From: Malus domestica
Lineage: Eukaryota; Streptophyta; Magnoliopsida; Rosales; Rosaceae
Reading direction: 5' to 3'
Length of the DNA: 64,000 nucleotides
Assembly: GCF_042453785.1 (NCBI RefSeq)
Contig: NC_091673.1
Coordinates: forward strand, 9,073,001-9,137,000
The position numbers were made by a program, and so were the translations under genes. Of this stretch, positions 11,454-21,318 are shown in pieces; position 1 is the first letter of the stretch, and each line of letters opens with the position of its first letter. The notes beneath the pieces are model-generated. The model ran no database searches. It saw only the letters and a list, made by a program, of their open reading frames with translations, and had not been told where the DNA came from.

Positions 11454-12461
11454 GGCTTTTTAGCCAAAATGGTCAATGAGATTTGCATAACACATTACTT
11501 TGGTTCCTGAGATTGAAAATCAATAGAAATGGTCCCTGAGATTGTCCACCATCCATTATTTTGGTCATTCCGTTAAAAACTCTGTTAAGTGTTCCGGAGC
11601 TATTGGCCGGAAGTTTGAGTAATTTTCAAAGCTTCGTAACTCAATCGTTTCTTAACCAAATTCGACACATAATATATCAAAATGAAGATTGGAAACTGTA
11701 GAACAAGATTATACCTATTTGGAAGCCCAATGGTTGCTGAAGCTGGCTGAAAAAAGCCTAAAAAGTGACTGGTCAACGGGAAAACTGGATAAATTTTAAA
11801 TGTTCATAACTTCTTCAATACTCAACGAAATCAAGTGATTCAAAAATAAAAATCATACTTCTCGACGAGACGAAGAGAATGGTCCTTTCTCGATGGCTAA
11901 ATCACCGTGGTTTGACCGAAAAACGGCTAGAAAGTGGCTATCTTGGTCTCGAGTTAGCCACTTTCGAGTCATTTTTCGGCCAAACTATAGTGAATTATCC
12001 ATTTAAAAAGGTACCATTCTCTTTGTCTCGTTGGGAAGTATGATTTTCATTGTTGAATTACTCGATTTCATTGAGTATTGAAGAAGTTATGAATGTTTAA
12101 AGTTTACCCAATTTCAGGCGAGTTTTCCAGTTTTCCCGCAGACCAGTCACCTTTCAAGCTATTTTCCGGCTATATCTTACAACCATTGGGCGTCCAAATA
12201 GGTATAATCTTGTTCTACACTTTCCTATCTTCATTTTGATATATTATGGGTCGAATTTGGTTAAGAAACGATTGAGTTACGAAGTTTTGAAAATTGCCCA
12301 AATTTCCGGCCAAGAGCTCTGGAACACTTAACAGAGTTTTAACGGAAGGACCAAAATAATGGATGGTGGACAATCTCAAGAACCATTTCTATTGATTTTC
12401 AATTTCATGGACCAAAGTGATGTGTTATGCAAATCTCAGGGACCATTTTGGCTAAAAAGCC
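11454..12461. mobile_element. 1,008-bp foldback MULE-type element with about 490-bp arms
   Basis: It starts GGCTTTTTAGCCAAAATGG and ends with the reverse complement, and the two halves mirror each other over nearly the whole length around a center near 11950. It is flanked by a perfect 9-bp duplication TTATTGGAA (11445-11453 and 12462-12470), which points to a Mutator-superfamily transposase acting in trans. It carries no transposase. Transcription through it would give a very long RNA hairpin, a likely small-RNA source (inference). Confidence 0.88.
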
Positions 12462-12521
12462 TTATTGGAATTATAGTTAAATTGATGACATAGTCAGAGT
12501 GAGCATGAAACCTTTAACTAG

Positions 12522-12642
12522 GGGAATTGTTATTAACACTCCAAAAATCTCATTCTACACCCCTCACAAATGTATTTTTCTTTCTAATTATAGAAAGTTT
12601 GGAGTGCCAAATGTGATTTTTGGAGTGCTAATAACAATTCCC
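12522..12642. mobile_element. 121-bp hAT-type MITE, copy 1
   Basis: The ends GGGAATTGTTATTAACACTCC and GGAGTGCTAATAACAATTCCC are inverted repeats. It is flanked by a perfect 8-bp duplication TTAACTAG (12514-12521 and 12643-12650), the size made by hAT transposases. A second 121-bp copy lies at 18728-18848. Confidence 0.82.
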
Positions 12643-12650
12643 TTAACTAG

Positions 12651-14170
12651 GTTGATATTTACGCCACATTTACACCATATTAACTAGAAAACTCATCAAT
12701 TTAATGAATAATTAGACATTCAAATATACAAACTGTGTTAATTGATACAAATTTTTAAAACCTTAGGGGCAATGTGAGAAAATTTAAACCTCATGACTCA
12801 TTTTAAAAATTACCTCAAACATTGAACTGTAAAATGTAGTTAACCCTTAATTTTATATTAATCAAAGAGAAATCAAATAACATGCTTGTGTAGAAATATT
12901 AAAAAATTGCAAAAATCATATCATAAAAGTTAAAATGCTTGTGTTGACCCATGAAATTTGATAAGCACAAAACGATGAAATTAAGCCCAAGCACATCGTT
13001 TATCAGGCCTAATACTTTGGGTTGGAGAGAAACCATTGTTAATTACCGACTCTAATTAAACAGACGGCTCACTCAGCAAGCATACTTCCATGTCACAGTA
13101 ATAGTGATTGCAAAGTAACCATATATAAGTACTCACCAATTCTGCAATGGTAAAAAGGTAAAGTTACAAATGGAAGCTGGGAACTTTTTCCAATCTTAGA
13201 AGGAATTTTAAGACTATGGAGATGTGAGAGAAAACTTGGGTTAGACGACCCCCATCTTCATTAATTCACATTCTCAACAAAGATGATCTTCCGTGCCCTA
13301 CTCTTTAGTTTTTTTGCTGTTGGGGTGCTGCAGGGTGACGCTTGCTTCTTTGGCAGTGTCTCTGTTTTTCTAGCCCCGGTAATGCCCTGTTATGTTTGTT
13401 GCTTTGTTGCCCCTCCTGTGGGCTTTCTTTGTTTACTTGGCTTTTGCCCTGGTAATCTATTTTCCCAGATCTTTAAAAAACAAAAACAAAAAAAAATCTA
13501 ACTCACCTCTATTAAGTTAACTTTATAGGTATATACACATCTGAAGGCGAATATATCCCTTGAATATAAGATATTTCTATTAAAAATAACAACCAGCCTT
13601 GAAAAGCAGCCGAGCTCGCTCCATCAAAATTAAAAAGTAATTTAATGGATATATGCTACATATGGTTCACAATCTTAGTAATAAAAATGTAATTTAGTAA
13701 TAGTAAATACTAGTTACGTTACTCATATATGTGGGTGTTATGTTGATTTTATCTATGTAAAAACCGACAGATATCGTGCATGAATGTTGGAAGTTGAACT
13801 GAATAAAAATGTAGAATTTATGGTGTATGGGAGTGGAAGGAAGAGGCTGTGACAAGTGACAAGGTGGTGCAGCTAGCAGTTGGTGTGTGGATGTAAGGCC
13901 CTCCGTCCTAAAAGATTCGAATTTCAGAGAGAGAGAGAGAGAAAGAGAGAGTGATGCTTGATCAAAAAGGTACAACTGAAAGAGAAAGAGACTGTGGCTT
14001 TCAACTAGAAAGTGCAATCGCTCGGCTCATTCGGTGGTCAAATTTATGTTTAAGGAGGGTCGAACTTTCATCTGGAACTATATTGGTCCAGATTTTTTGT
14101 TTAATACCTGGCTAAGGATGTAAACATCTCTATCCGTCTTTAATATATTTCTATCTTTGGAAAAAAAAAA
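12651..14170. other. Intergenic stretch; no convincing gene
   Basis: No protein family is recognised. A segment at 13275-13500 is unusually G/T-rich and ends in an A-rich tract (13474-13497), so it could be the 3' end of a retroposed sequence. A (GA)n tract lies at 13926-13952. Open frames here are short and look like chance. Confidence 0.4.
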
Positions 14171-14370
14171 GAGAAAGAGACTATCTTTGGATCTCTTCCA
14201 TCAATGTCATTTGATTAAGTGATTCGGATCTTTGAAATATCATCAAACGGTAAAAAATTATTATAGCTTTTAAGGAGTCAAAACGGGTGGACCGTTAGAT
14301 GAAATTTCAAAGTTCCGAATCACTTGATCTGATGACATTCGTGGAAGAGATTCAGATATAATCTCTTCTC
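14171..14370. mobile_element. Foldback MITE, about 200 bp
   Basis: The left arm (GGATCTCTTCCATCAATGTC ... GTGATTCGGATCTTTGAAAT) pairs with the right arm (ATTTCAAAGTTCCGAATCAC ... GACATTCGTGGAAGAGATTC). The outer parts GAGAAAGAGACTAT and ATAATCTCTTCTC also pair. No clean target duplication is visible. Confidence 0.6.
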
Positions 14371-15670
14371 CAATTGAAAGAGATTAAGTATGTGAGACGG
14401 GTGCATATGGTCCAAGAGTGAGGAGCAGTATTACAACTATAGTACATACTAGCAAAAGAGCCCGCGCGTTGTTGCGGGTTTACAATTCTGTTTAGACACA
14501 TTAACAACAATGTTTACATCTCTATTTGCATATATATGTACATCCATATTTACAATCCTATTTACACAAACATACTATTCAGAACTTCCTCTCTTCATTG
14601 AAACTTCAGAGTTTTTCCCCCTTGCTTACAAATTGGAATAAAACTGTAATTATTGAGGTGATTTTTTTTTAATTGCTAAAAAATTGGATACTTTCTTCAG
14701 TCAGTCTTCAAATACATTTAATAAGAAATGTCAAAAACAAATATATGCTGATCTACAAATTTTAAGTATGCCATGTAGAGAAAAATAATAATTACAACTT
14801 ACACATGTTGAAGCAAACATATGAGGAGAAAGTAAACTCTTCAAATTGCTAACCTCACATTTTCCTCTAAGCTAACCACAATAAACTCTTCTACCACAAT
14901 TCTTAGCCTACACGTATGAATAAAGGTTAGAATTCACATCTTATTGTAAACAGAAATATACTCTCATTCTGCTAAATTGTGAACTGAGAGAGACAAATGC
15001 ATAGATGTAGGAAAAGAATTATAAACCTTAAAAAATGTAAAAAAGGGTAATCATCCTTTTATAAATGCTTTATCATACTTTGTACCTCATATTTTCAATA
15101 CAAATTTAACTTTTGGTCTCAAACCTTTCATTGGCAACCATTTTTTTTTCCAAAGGTTGTACTGCATTAACGTATTTCAAAATATCTTGCAATTTGACAA
15201 TTAGCTTAGGAAGTTTCTTTAAAATGTTCAAAAAATGTTGATAAGCACATGTTGTCAATAAATGGGTCTTTGTCAGGGATATGTAAATTATTACTTGTGA
15301 GAATGTTGTTCTTATCAATAAGAGACAATAGTTGGAAATCGAGAAAATAAAACTGAGATCATAGAATCTGTTGATGAAGAACAAATGAGCGACTAGTAGG
15401 ACAATTTTGTGTGATGTTTTACTTCGCCCGTATAGAAAGTGAAATCTCATAAACAAATCCATGTTTTATCTTTGGAGCAACTAAATTATAATCATCTTTC
15501 TACGTGATTGAATGAAGATGGAAAAAGTTGTAACAAACAGACTATTAAGTTAAAAGACTAGCGTCATGTTTAAGATTGCTTATAAAATGGCTAAAAGCTT
15601 TTTCTATCAGCGAAAAGCGATTCTAACAATATTTCACAGAAAAACTTAAAAACTCGACCAGCTTTCTAAC

Positions 15671-16242
15671 CTGAGAAAGAATTATAGGACCTCCTTGAGT
15701 TTGAAACAGCTTCTCTGCCCTCATCATAACAAATAATTAGAAATTAAATTTAGCTTCAAAATTATTTATTAAAAAAAATTAAGTTGTATTGGAGTAAACG
15801 GAAGATTTATAATATCCTACCTTGAAAGGCTCATTGTCCTTCGAAAAACTATTCCGGAGACATATTTCAGCCAAACTGGGAATCCCCTGTTTCAAAAACA
15901 GAACAAAACACAGAGTAATGAATATAACCATATTTACATAAGATAAAAAAAAATCACAAAATATTCTTAACAAAAATAATTACCCGAAGTTCCATTCAGC
16001 GCAAACATAAGGGCCAATCTGGAGATTAACAAATAGGCTTGCTTGTTGCACCATCTTGATGAACTTGACGAAATCATATTCGTCCCTCAAAATAATACTG
16101 CAAATTTGAAAAAATAAAAAACCAATGAATTAGCATAAATATATTTGCATTAGAGAGGGCAAAGAAAATGCAAATTTTAAATGTGAATTGCTGATTGCAT
16201 TAGTTTTCCCGGAGAATGTTCATGGCCATTCCAATACACAAA
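15671..16242 (-). pseudogene. Captured beta-galactosidase (GH35) gene fragment inside Helitron
   Basis: Four pieces occur in gene order on the minus strand with intron-like gaps. Piece 1 (16242-16204) reads FVYWNGHEHSPGK. Piece 2 (16097-15984), after an ATTTGCAG acceptor, contains [11 protein letters not shown] and [12 protein letters not shown] and ends at a GTAATT donor. Piece 3 (15886-15821), after a GAAACAG acceptor, reads GFPVWLKYVSGI and, after a one-base shift, DNEPFK before GTAGG. Piece 4 (about 15740-15671) reads MMRAEKLFQTQGGPIILSQ before GTTAG. These are hallmark N-terminal blocks of plant cell-wall beta-galactosidases; in family members the NE catalytic acid follows directly after SQ, and that exon is absent here. 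Single-base shifts in pieces 2 and 3 and a lost donor after piece 1 make this non-functional. Retained introns indicate capture from genomic DNA rather than from mRNA. Confidence 0.85.
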
Positions 16243-16399
16243 GGATGACAATCCCAAAACACAAAAGGAAAAAAACCCTAATACACAATCCTAAATTTCT
16301 TGTTGGGGTTTATCAGAAATTTGTGAATCAAATTCAAATTCCTATCCAAACTCAATAACCAGAAAACCAAACAGAGAATACAAATTCAATAATCCCCAA

Positions 16400-17263
16400 A
16401 GTTATTGAAATCAAACCTATTTCAACTCTAATATAATCCAAAATAGCAAATTCGCTTACCTTCAGTCAAAGATTCAGGAAAAAGAAAAAAAATTATATAC
16501 CTTGATGATAAAGAGTATGGAAAGCCACAGAGAAAAACTGGAAAATTCGAGTAACAACTTCTGCTGCAACTAAAAATCAAAGCAGATCAGAAAAGTACAC
16601 CCAAAGCTTGAAAAAAAAATTAAATCACACACAATCAGAAAAAATAGAAAACTTACCAATAAACGTTTGATCGTATCCTCTCTTCCTGAAGTCAAAAATC
16701 AAAACACATCAGAACCACGGAAAAAACAAAAAAAATATTAAAATCCCATGTGGCAAGAAAACCAAATAACTCACCAAAGAACTTTAGATCGCATAGCCAA
16801 AAAAAGGATTCTAATTTAACCCAGATCGACAACCACAACAAAAATTACAGAGTCCATAAATAGAAGGAAAAGCAGAAGATGGAAAATTTTCCACGAAGAA
16901 AACGACCATGGGTAAGAGCGATGTAAAGCAAGAAAACCGCCGTAGTTAATCGGCGAGAAAAACCCGACAACGACGGGCAGCATGAACAACGGCCGTGTGA
17001 AAGAGGAGAAAAAACACCCAAGGTTCTAGAATAAGCAAAAGCTGAGAATGGGAGAGAAAGACGAACGGAAAGAAAGGGTAATCAATAGACCAGAAGCACC
17101 ATCGTTGATAAACACGTGGAAAAGATGGAGCTGAAGAGTCCAACATGTGTAAAAGACGAACGGAAAGAAAAGAGGAAAAGAGAAACGAAGCATGGATGAC
17201 AACACGTGTAAAAAGGGTCCAAACGAAATTAAACAAATCAAGTAAGGATAAAATCGGCATCAC
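16400..17263 (-). other. 5' part of Helitron with splice-site-like signals, no recognised coding
   Basis: On the minus strand there are four well-formed donor-like sites: GTGAGT near 16776, GTAAGT near 16658, GTATAT near 16502 and GTAAGC near 16460. They lie upstream of the captured beta-galactosidase pieces. The open frame at 17263-16946 is Phe/Leu/Ser-rich and matches nothing I know. The layout suggests a spliced leader of a Helitron-initiated transcript, but this is inference. Confidence 0.3.
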
Positions 17264-17330
17264 ACTGTTAATGAACAGTATTTTTGTGTGTTGGGTTTTA
17301 GTATATGTATAATATGGGGTCTGAAGACTG

Positions 17331-17372
17331 GAGGGTGGGGTTGGGTGGGGTTGGGGGGGGGGGGGTGGGTGT
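17331..17372 (+). other. G-run tract with strong G-quadruplex potential
   Basis: Runs of GGG, GGGG, GGG, GGGG, a 13-G run and GGG are separated by one or two T's, ending in a GT stretch. This meets the usual four-run criterion several times over. It lies about 20 bp outside the 5' end of the Helitron. Confidence 0.7.
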
Positions 17373-17608
17373 GTGTTTTCAATTATATATAGGGCATAGC
17401 TGGACTAGCCTGTATGGAGAAAACAAAGGAGTCTTTCCTGCAGGTTTTGGTTACCAGAAACCAGAAAGGAATCTATGCATCGATCAACGAATGCAGTGAA
17501 CTGTGCTCTGTGGACTGTGTAGATTGGAAGAAAGAGATGAATTACTGTGTAGCTAGCAGATGAAAGGTGATATTAGAGGAAAGAGAAGGTCTTGATATAT
17601 ATATATAT

Positions 17609-18190
17609 TGTTGGAAAATTTAATAATAATATTATTATATTAAATTTATTAATTGAATGGAAATTAGAAGTTGAGCCTTTTGGTAGAAAAATATGTCCAC
17701 TTAAATGAAGTATTGTAACTTTTGACTCTTTATGAATAGTTACATGTTTTCCAAATAGATATATCACATTCTATAAATAGAGAAGCCCCCTATAATCACA
17801 AAAATAACTTTTCATTTGTTTACATAATCATACATAGAGTGCATTAAATATTAGAGAGTCTCATTGAATCCATATGAGAGAGTTTTTAACATAATTGTGG
17901 TTCATGGAGTATTGTGATTTGGAGTGCTACTATTACAAGAACGTGGTCGTTGTATCATGGGAGACATGCGCCGATCAACTATGAGCACCGGAGTGAGGTG
18001 TAAACTTGTCGTAAGGACAAAGTGTCCAACACTTGTCTCGACCATATTTTCAGGTTTTTTCTAATCCATTATGTCATGTTCGTTAACATTAGTTACTCAT
18101 GTGCATCCATCACTTTGATATATAATTACATGAATTATTTCTTGATTTTCCATGTGATTTAATTTAGCAATAGATCCAATTTTTCCAACA
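17609..18190 (+). mobile_element. Solo LTR, 582 bp
   Basis: The ends are TGTTGGAAAA and TTTTCCAACA, a perfect 10-bp inverted repeat with TG...CA. The flanks are TATAT on both sides (17604-17608 and 18191-18195); the left one lies in a short TA microsatellite, so the duplication is supportive but not decisive. A TATAAATAG box at 17772-17780 sits where an LTR promoter would be. No internal retroelement sequence remains. Confidence 0.75.
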
Positions 18191-18270
18191 TATATATATA
18201 TCATTATTTGCTTCTTGGTGGTGGTGAGTTGATCAAAGACACAGGGATTGACTGATACTAGCTAGTACTG

Positions 18271-18469
18271 GAGTACAGATTTTTTCCGGATCTATAAAAA
18301 CTGAGCCTAAGGATCAAATAATTCGGGCCGGTGAAATTTGATTTAATGGCTACAAATAGGAGACCCCTCTAAAAGTTATAATAATTGTAGCCGTTGAATC
18401 AAATTTCAACGACCTGTATTATTTAATCCTTAAGCTCAATTTTTTTAAATCCGTGGATGATCTGTACTC
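18271..18469. mobile_element. 199-bp MULE-type MITE
   Basis: The ends begin GAGTACAGAT on both strands, and the arms run about 80 bp each (left: GAAATTTGATTTAATGGCTA; right: the inverse with changes). A perfect 9-bp duplication CTAGTACTG flanks it (18262-18270 and 18470-18478), as Mutator-like transposases produce. Confidence 0.85.
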
Positions 18470-18540
18470 CTAGTACTGCAGGCAATATGATAAGGACCCT
18501 CTAATTCAGTTGAAATTCTATCATTCTATAGTGTATGACA

Positions 18541-18650
18541 TGCATCATTTGAATGAGGCGTTAAATGTGCAGCTAAAGATTCAACGCTCCAGTGTATGCA
18601 CCATTTGAATGACGCGTTGAATGTGCAGCTAAAAATCCAATGGTCAGAAT
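18541..18650 (+). repeat. Tandem duplication of about 56 bp
   Basis: The text CATTTGAATGAGGCGTTAAA TGTGCAGCTAAA at about 18544 recurs at about 18600 with a few substitutions. The two copies are adjacent and direct. Confidence 0.7.
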
Positions 18651-18727
18651 TCCAACCCACATAGATGATGGTGTATAATATTATACACAACGATCAATTG
18701 TCTATTAATTTACCAAATATATTATTA

Positions 18728-18848
18728 GGGAATTGTTATTGGTATTCCAAAAATCTCATTCTACACTCCAAATTTTCTATATTTGGAAAGAAAAATACAC
18801 TTGTGATGAGTGTAGAATGAGATTTTTAAAGTGCCAATAATACTTTCC
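18728..18848. mobile_element. 121-bp hAT-type MITE, copy 2
   Basis: It has the same length and family as 12522-12642: it starts GGGAATTGTTATTGG, has CCAAAAATCTCATTCTACAC inside, and ends CCAATAATACTTTCC. Flanks are TATTATTA on both sides (18720-18727 and 18849-18856), an 8-bp duplication, though AT-rich. Confidence 0.75.
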
Positions 18849-18856
18849 TATTATTA

Positions 18857-21048
18857 TTATCATCTATTTGTATCATTTATCAAATAAAAATATCTCTATA
18901 TGCGTTAATAGGCTCTATATCTATTAAAAAAATAATACAAATAATAGTACAAATAAAAAGTAAATTCAGCATTACTCTTTATTTAACATATCTCTATAAT
19001 CTGTATCTTTTCCTTTGTGTTTCAGACGTTTCTCTGCATAAATGGAATCTCTGTCAATCTGTCCCTTTATCTTTTACTGTCCCCCACCACTTGTTTCTTT
19101 CTTCCATTTTGCATTTTTTCCCACTCCTCAATTACTAATACTTCCTCTCCACTGCTCACTGTATTTTATACACATCACTTAAATATATTTGTGAGTCGAT
19201 ATTACATTATGTATTTTACTCCATTTGTAACTATAATTGATTTATTATTTTGATAGAATTTTGATGCTTTGAACATAAAGTAATGAAGTTGATGAATTTC
19301 AGAGTAATTCTAACTGGAGTAGATTCGTGATTTTTTCAGAATGATTGTATACAAATTTCAGGTTTTAAGTTCAAGCCGTTTGACTGAAGAAATAAGTGTT
19401 AACTGTGCAGTTCTTCCAGATTAACCTTTATGCACATTTTGGGCATTTTGAAGGTCAAAATGACATATTTTGAGAAAGGTTCATTCTGAGGATTTGAAGA
19501 GAATGTGTCAAGCTTTAAAAAGAGACGAAAGTGTGATTTTCTCTACAATCTGAATTTGACTTTGAATAAAAAAATCATTATTTATTATTTTAATTAGATT
19601 TCCATATTTATTAGAAGACCTTGTTTATGTACAACAAGGAATAAGAAACTATAAATATAGTGTAGCCGTGTATTAGGGTTATCTACGCATTACTTTAGAG
19701 AACTTGGCTAGGCTTTGGAGATTGCTACTTTGAGACAATGTGTTTTCAATCCTTTTTTCTTTTCTTAATAATAATGTTTTTGGGTTTAATTATGAATATG
19801 CGTGACTAACTTTCTTTGTTAGCGCAAGATTATGAACTTTAGCATGAATATATAGTCTTTATTGAATTACTTCTGATATTATGCGTTTCAAAAAAGTTGT
19901 TAAATTGGGTGGGTACGTAAAAGATGTGGGGAATGTTGGGGTGAACCATAAAAGTTTTGGGTGAAGCAGGATCTAAATGTTGGTTGGGTAAGCGTCTTGT
20001 AGTAGTGATTGATAATTGTAATTCACTTAAGGCGAATCCTGCTCTTAAGGGTTGCGTTGTTTTTCAAAAAGCTTTCACAAAGTTTTATGAGTCTTGCATG
20101 TGTATATTTGATCTGAATATCACAGATAGGTTGCATGTTAGATATACATTCTTACTTGAATATCATGAGGAGAATATGCATAAGGAAAACCTAACCTTTA
20201 AAGTTGCATGTGTACTTCATAAGTAATTAGTAAAACTATATAAGACTATTAAAGTGACGGCGAAACTCTAGTGTCTTTTAAACTTGATTTTTCAAAACTG
20301 TGTTTTTACATTATTCTCTACTTTTTGCCGATTTTTGTACTTGCTTTTTACTTAATTCCTTTCATTATTTCAATTCACAATTTCAATTCTACTTCTAAAC
20401 TTTGTTTTCAATAATTAATTAAGAATTAGTTTTAAATATAAATTGGTTTGATAATTCTTGTGGAGAACGGCTTTGCATGAGTTGCTATATAACGATAACC
20501 TTGTTTCTCTTGCAAGTATTTTAGATGTTTTTAACTTTTTTCATAAAAATGGTAAAAATCCTATCACTATTCATCGTATATCCTGCATTTATTTTAATTT
20601 CTTTGTAACTAGACCTAAATTAACTTCGAAAGTAGCTTCAGCTCCAAAACCTCTCAAACTTAGACACATAATCCAACATTCAAACCTGTTCCTAAGCTTA
20701 GAGACTCCCTCCAATTTCCAATATTAGTTTATATGATCAATGGCTATATCATATGTTGGGTTATGTGACATTGTGTGGCTCTCCAAACAACTGGAGATGG
20801 ATACGAATAAAGGTCCGTTGGGCTTGCCCACCCTTTGATGAGTTCATTTGTTGTTCTTCCTACTTAATTTTCTTGGGTTGAAAAAAATTGTTTTTCTAAC
20901 ATAACCTAATTTACAAGTTTCATATCACACCTAAAATTCTTTAGATAGTTGACTCTACTAGCGCGAGAAGATCTAAAATAAGCATTATAAAAACGTAAGA
21001 GGAGTTGATCGAAGAATGTTGCATTGTTGTCAGCTATATATATTTTAG
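18857..21048. other. Intergenic stretch, no recognised gene
   Basis: Two open frames, 19957-20226 and 20458-20727 (89 codons each), match no family I know and have no supporting gene structure. A TATA-like ACTATAAATATAG occurs near 19653. The text around 19780-20500 has the flavour of an old LTR-retrotransposon leader, but I find no LTR ends, PBS or protein motifs, so I leave it unassigned. Confidence 0.35.
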
Positions 21049-21301
21049 TGTTATAAACTTCTTATTTAAGTGTGATCGTGTAAATCCTAAATTAGATTTT
21101 ATTCTAGTTATTCTTCCCTGTTAGGACTTGTATTTCTTGGAGGAGAATGATTTCTTCTCTCTCTTCTTACTGTAAATAAAGGCACTAAATAGGGGGAATA
21201 ACAACATCCTATACACAATCATACAAACACATATCTCTCTCTATATTCTTTCTCTGTGCCGCCGCCCCCTCTCCCCTGTCAGTTAAATATAGGCCGCAAC
21301 A
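21049..21301 (+). repeat. 5' LTR of the copia element
   Basis: It begins TGTTATAAACTTC and ends GGCCGCAACA. It contains a CT-rich tract and TAAATAAAG, close to a polyadenylation/TATA-type region. It pairs with the LTR at 28561-28811. Confidence 0.9.
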
Positions 21302-21318
21302 CGTTATCAGCACACTCC
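21302..21318 (+). other. Primer-binding site of the copia element
   Basis: The text CGTTATCAGCACACTCC directly follows the LTR end. This CGTTATCAGCAC type of site follows the 5' LTR in many plant copia elements. Confidence 0.65.

Larger units (their letters stand above)
14449..17314 (-). mobile_element. Non-autonomous Helitron carrying beta-galactosidase exons
   Basis: Read on the minus strand, the 3' end is CCCGCAACAACGCGCGGG (a GC hairpin), 8 nt of spacer, then CTAG with T as the next host base. This is the Helitron signature of hairpin plus CTRR before T. The 5' end near 17314 (TATTATACATATACTAAAACCC, then a CTGTTCATTAACAG hairpin) matches the 5' end of the second Helitron at 37932-41965. 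No Rep/helicase ORF is seen, so it would need help from an autonomous partner. Its interior holds four collinear pieces of a plant GH35 beta-galactosidase gene in the same orientation. The exact 5' nucleotide is uncertain because the canonical TC start is not clear. Confidence 0.8.

Noticed and set aside
15106..15462. 118-codon minus-strand ORF in the first Helitron
   Set aside because: I considered a further captured gene but could not match it to any family. It is AT-rich and lacks splice-supported structure.
16946..17263. 105-codon minus-strand ORF at the Helitron 5' end
   Set aside because: No motif or family; the composition is Phe/Leu/Ser-rich. More likely leader sequence than a gene.
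19957..20727. Two 89-codon + strand ORFs
   Set aside because: No recognisable domain, no start-site or splice context, and the surroundings look like an old repeat.
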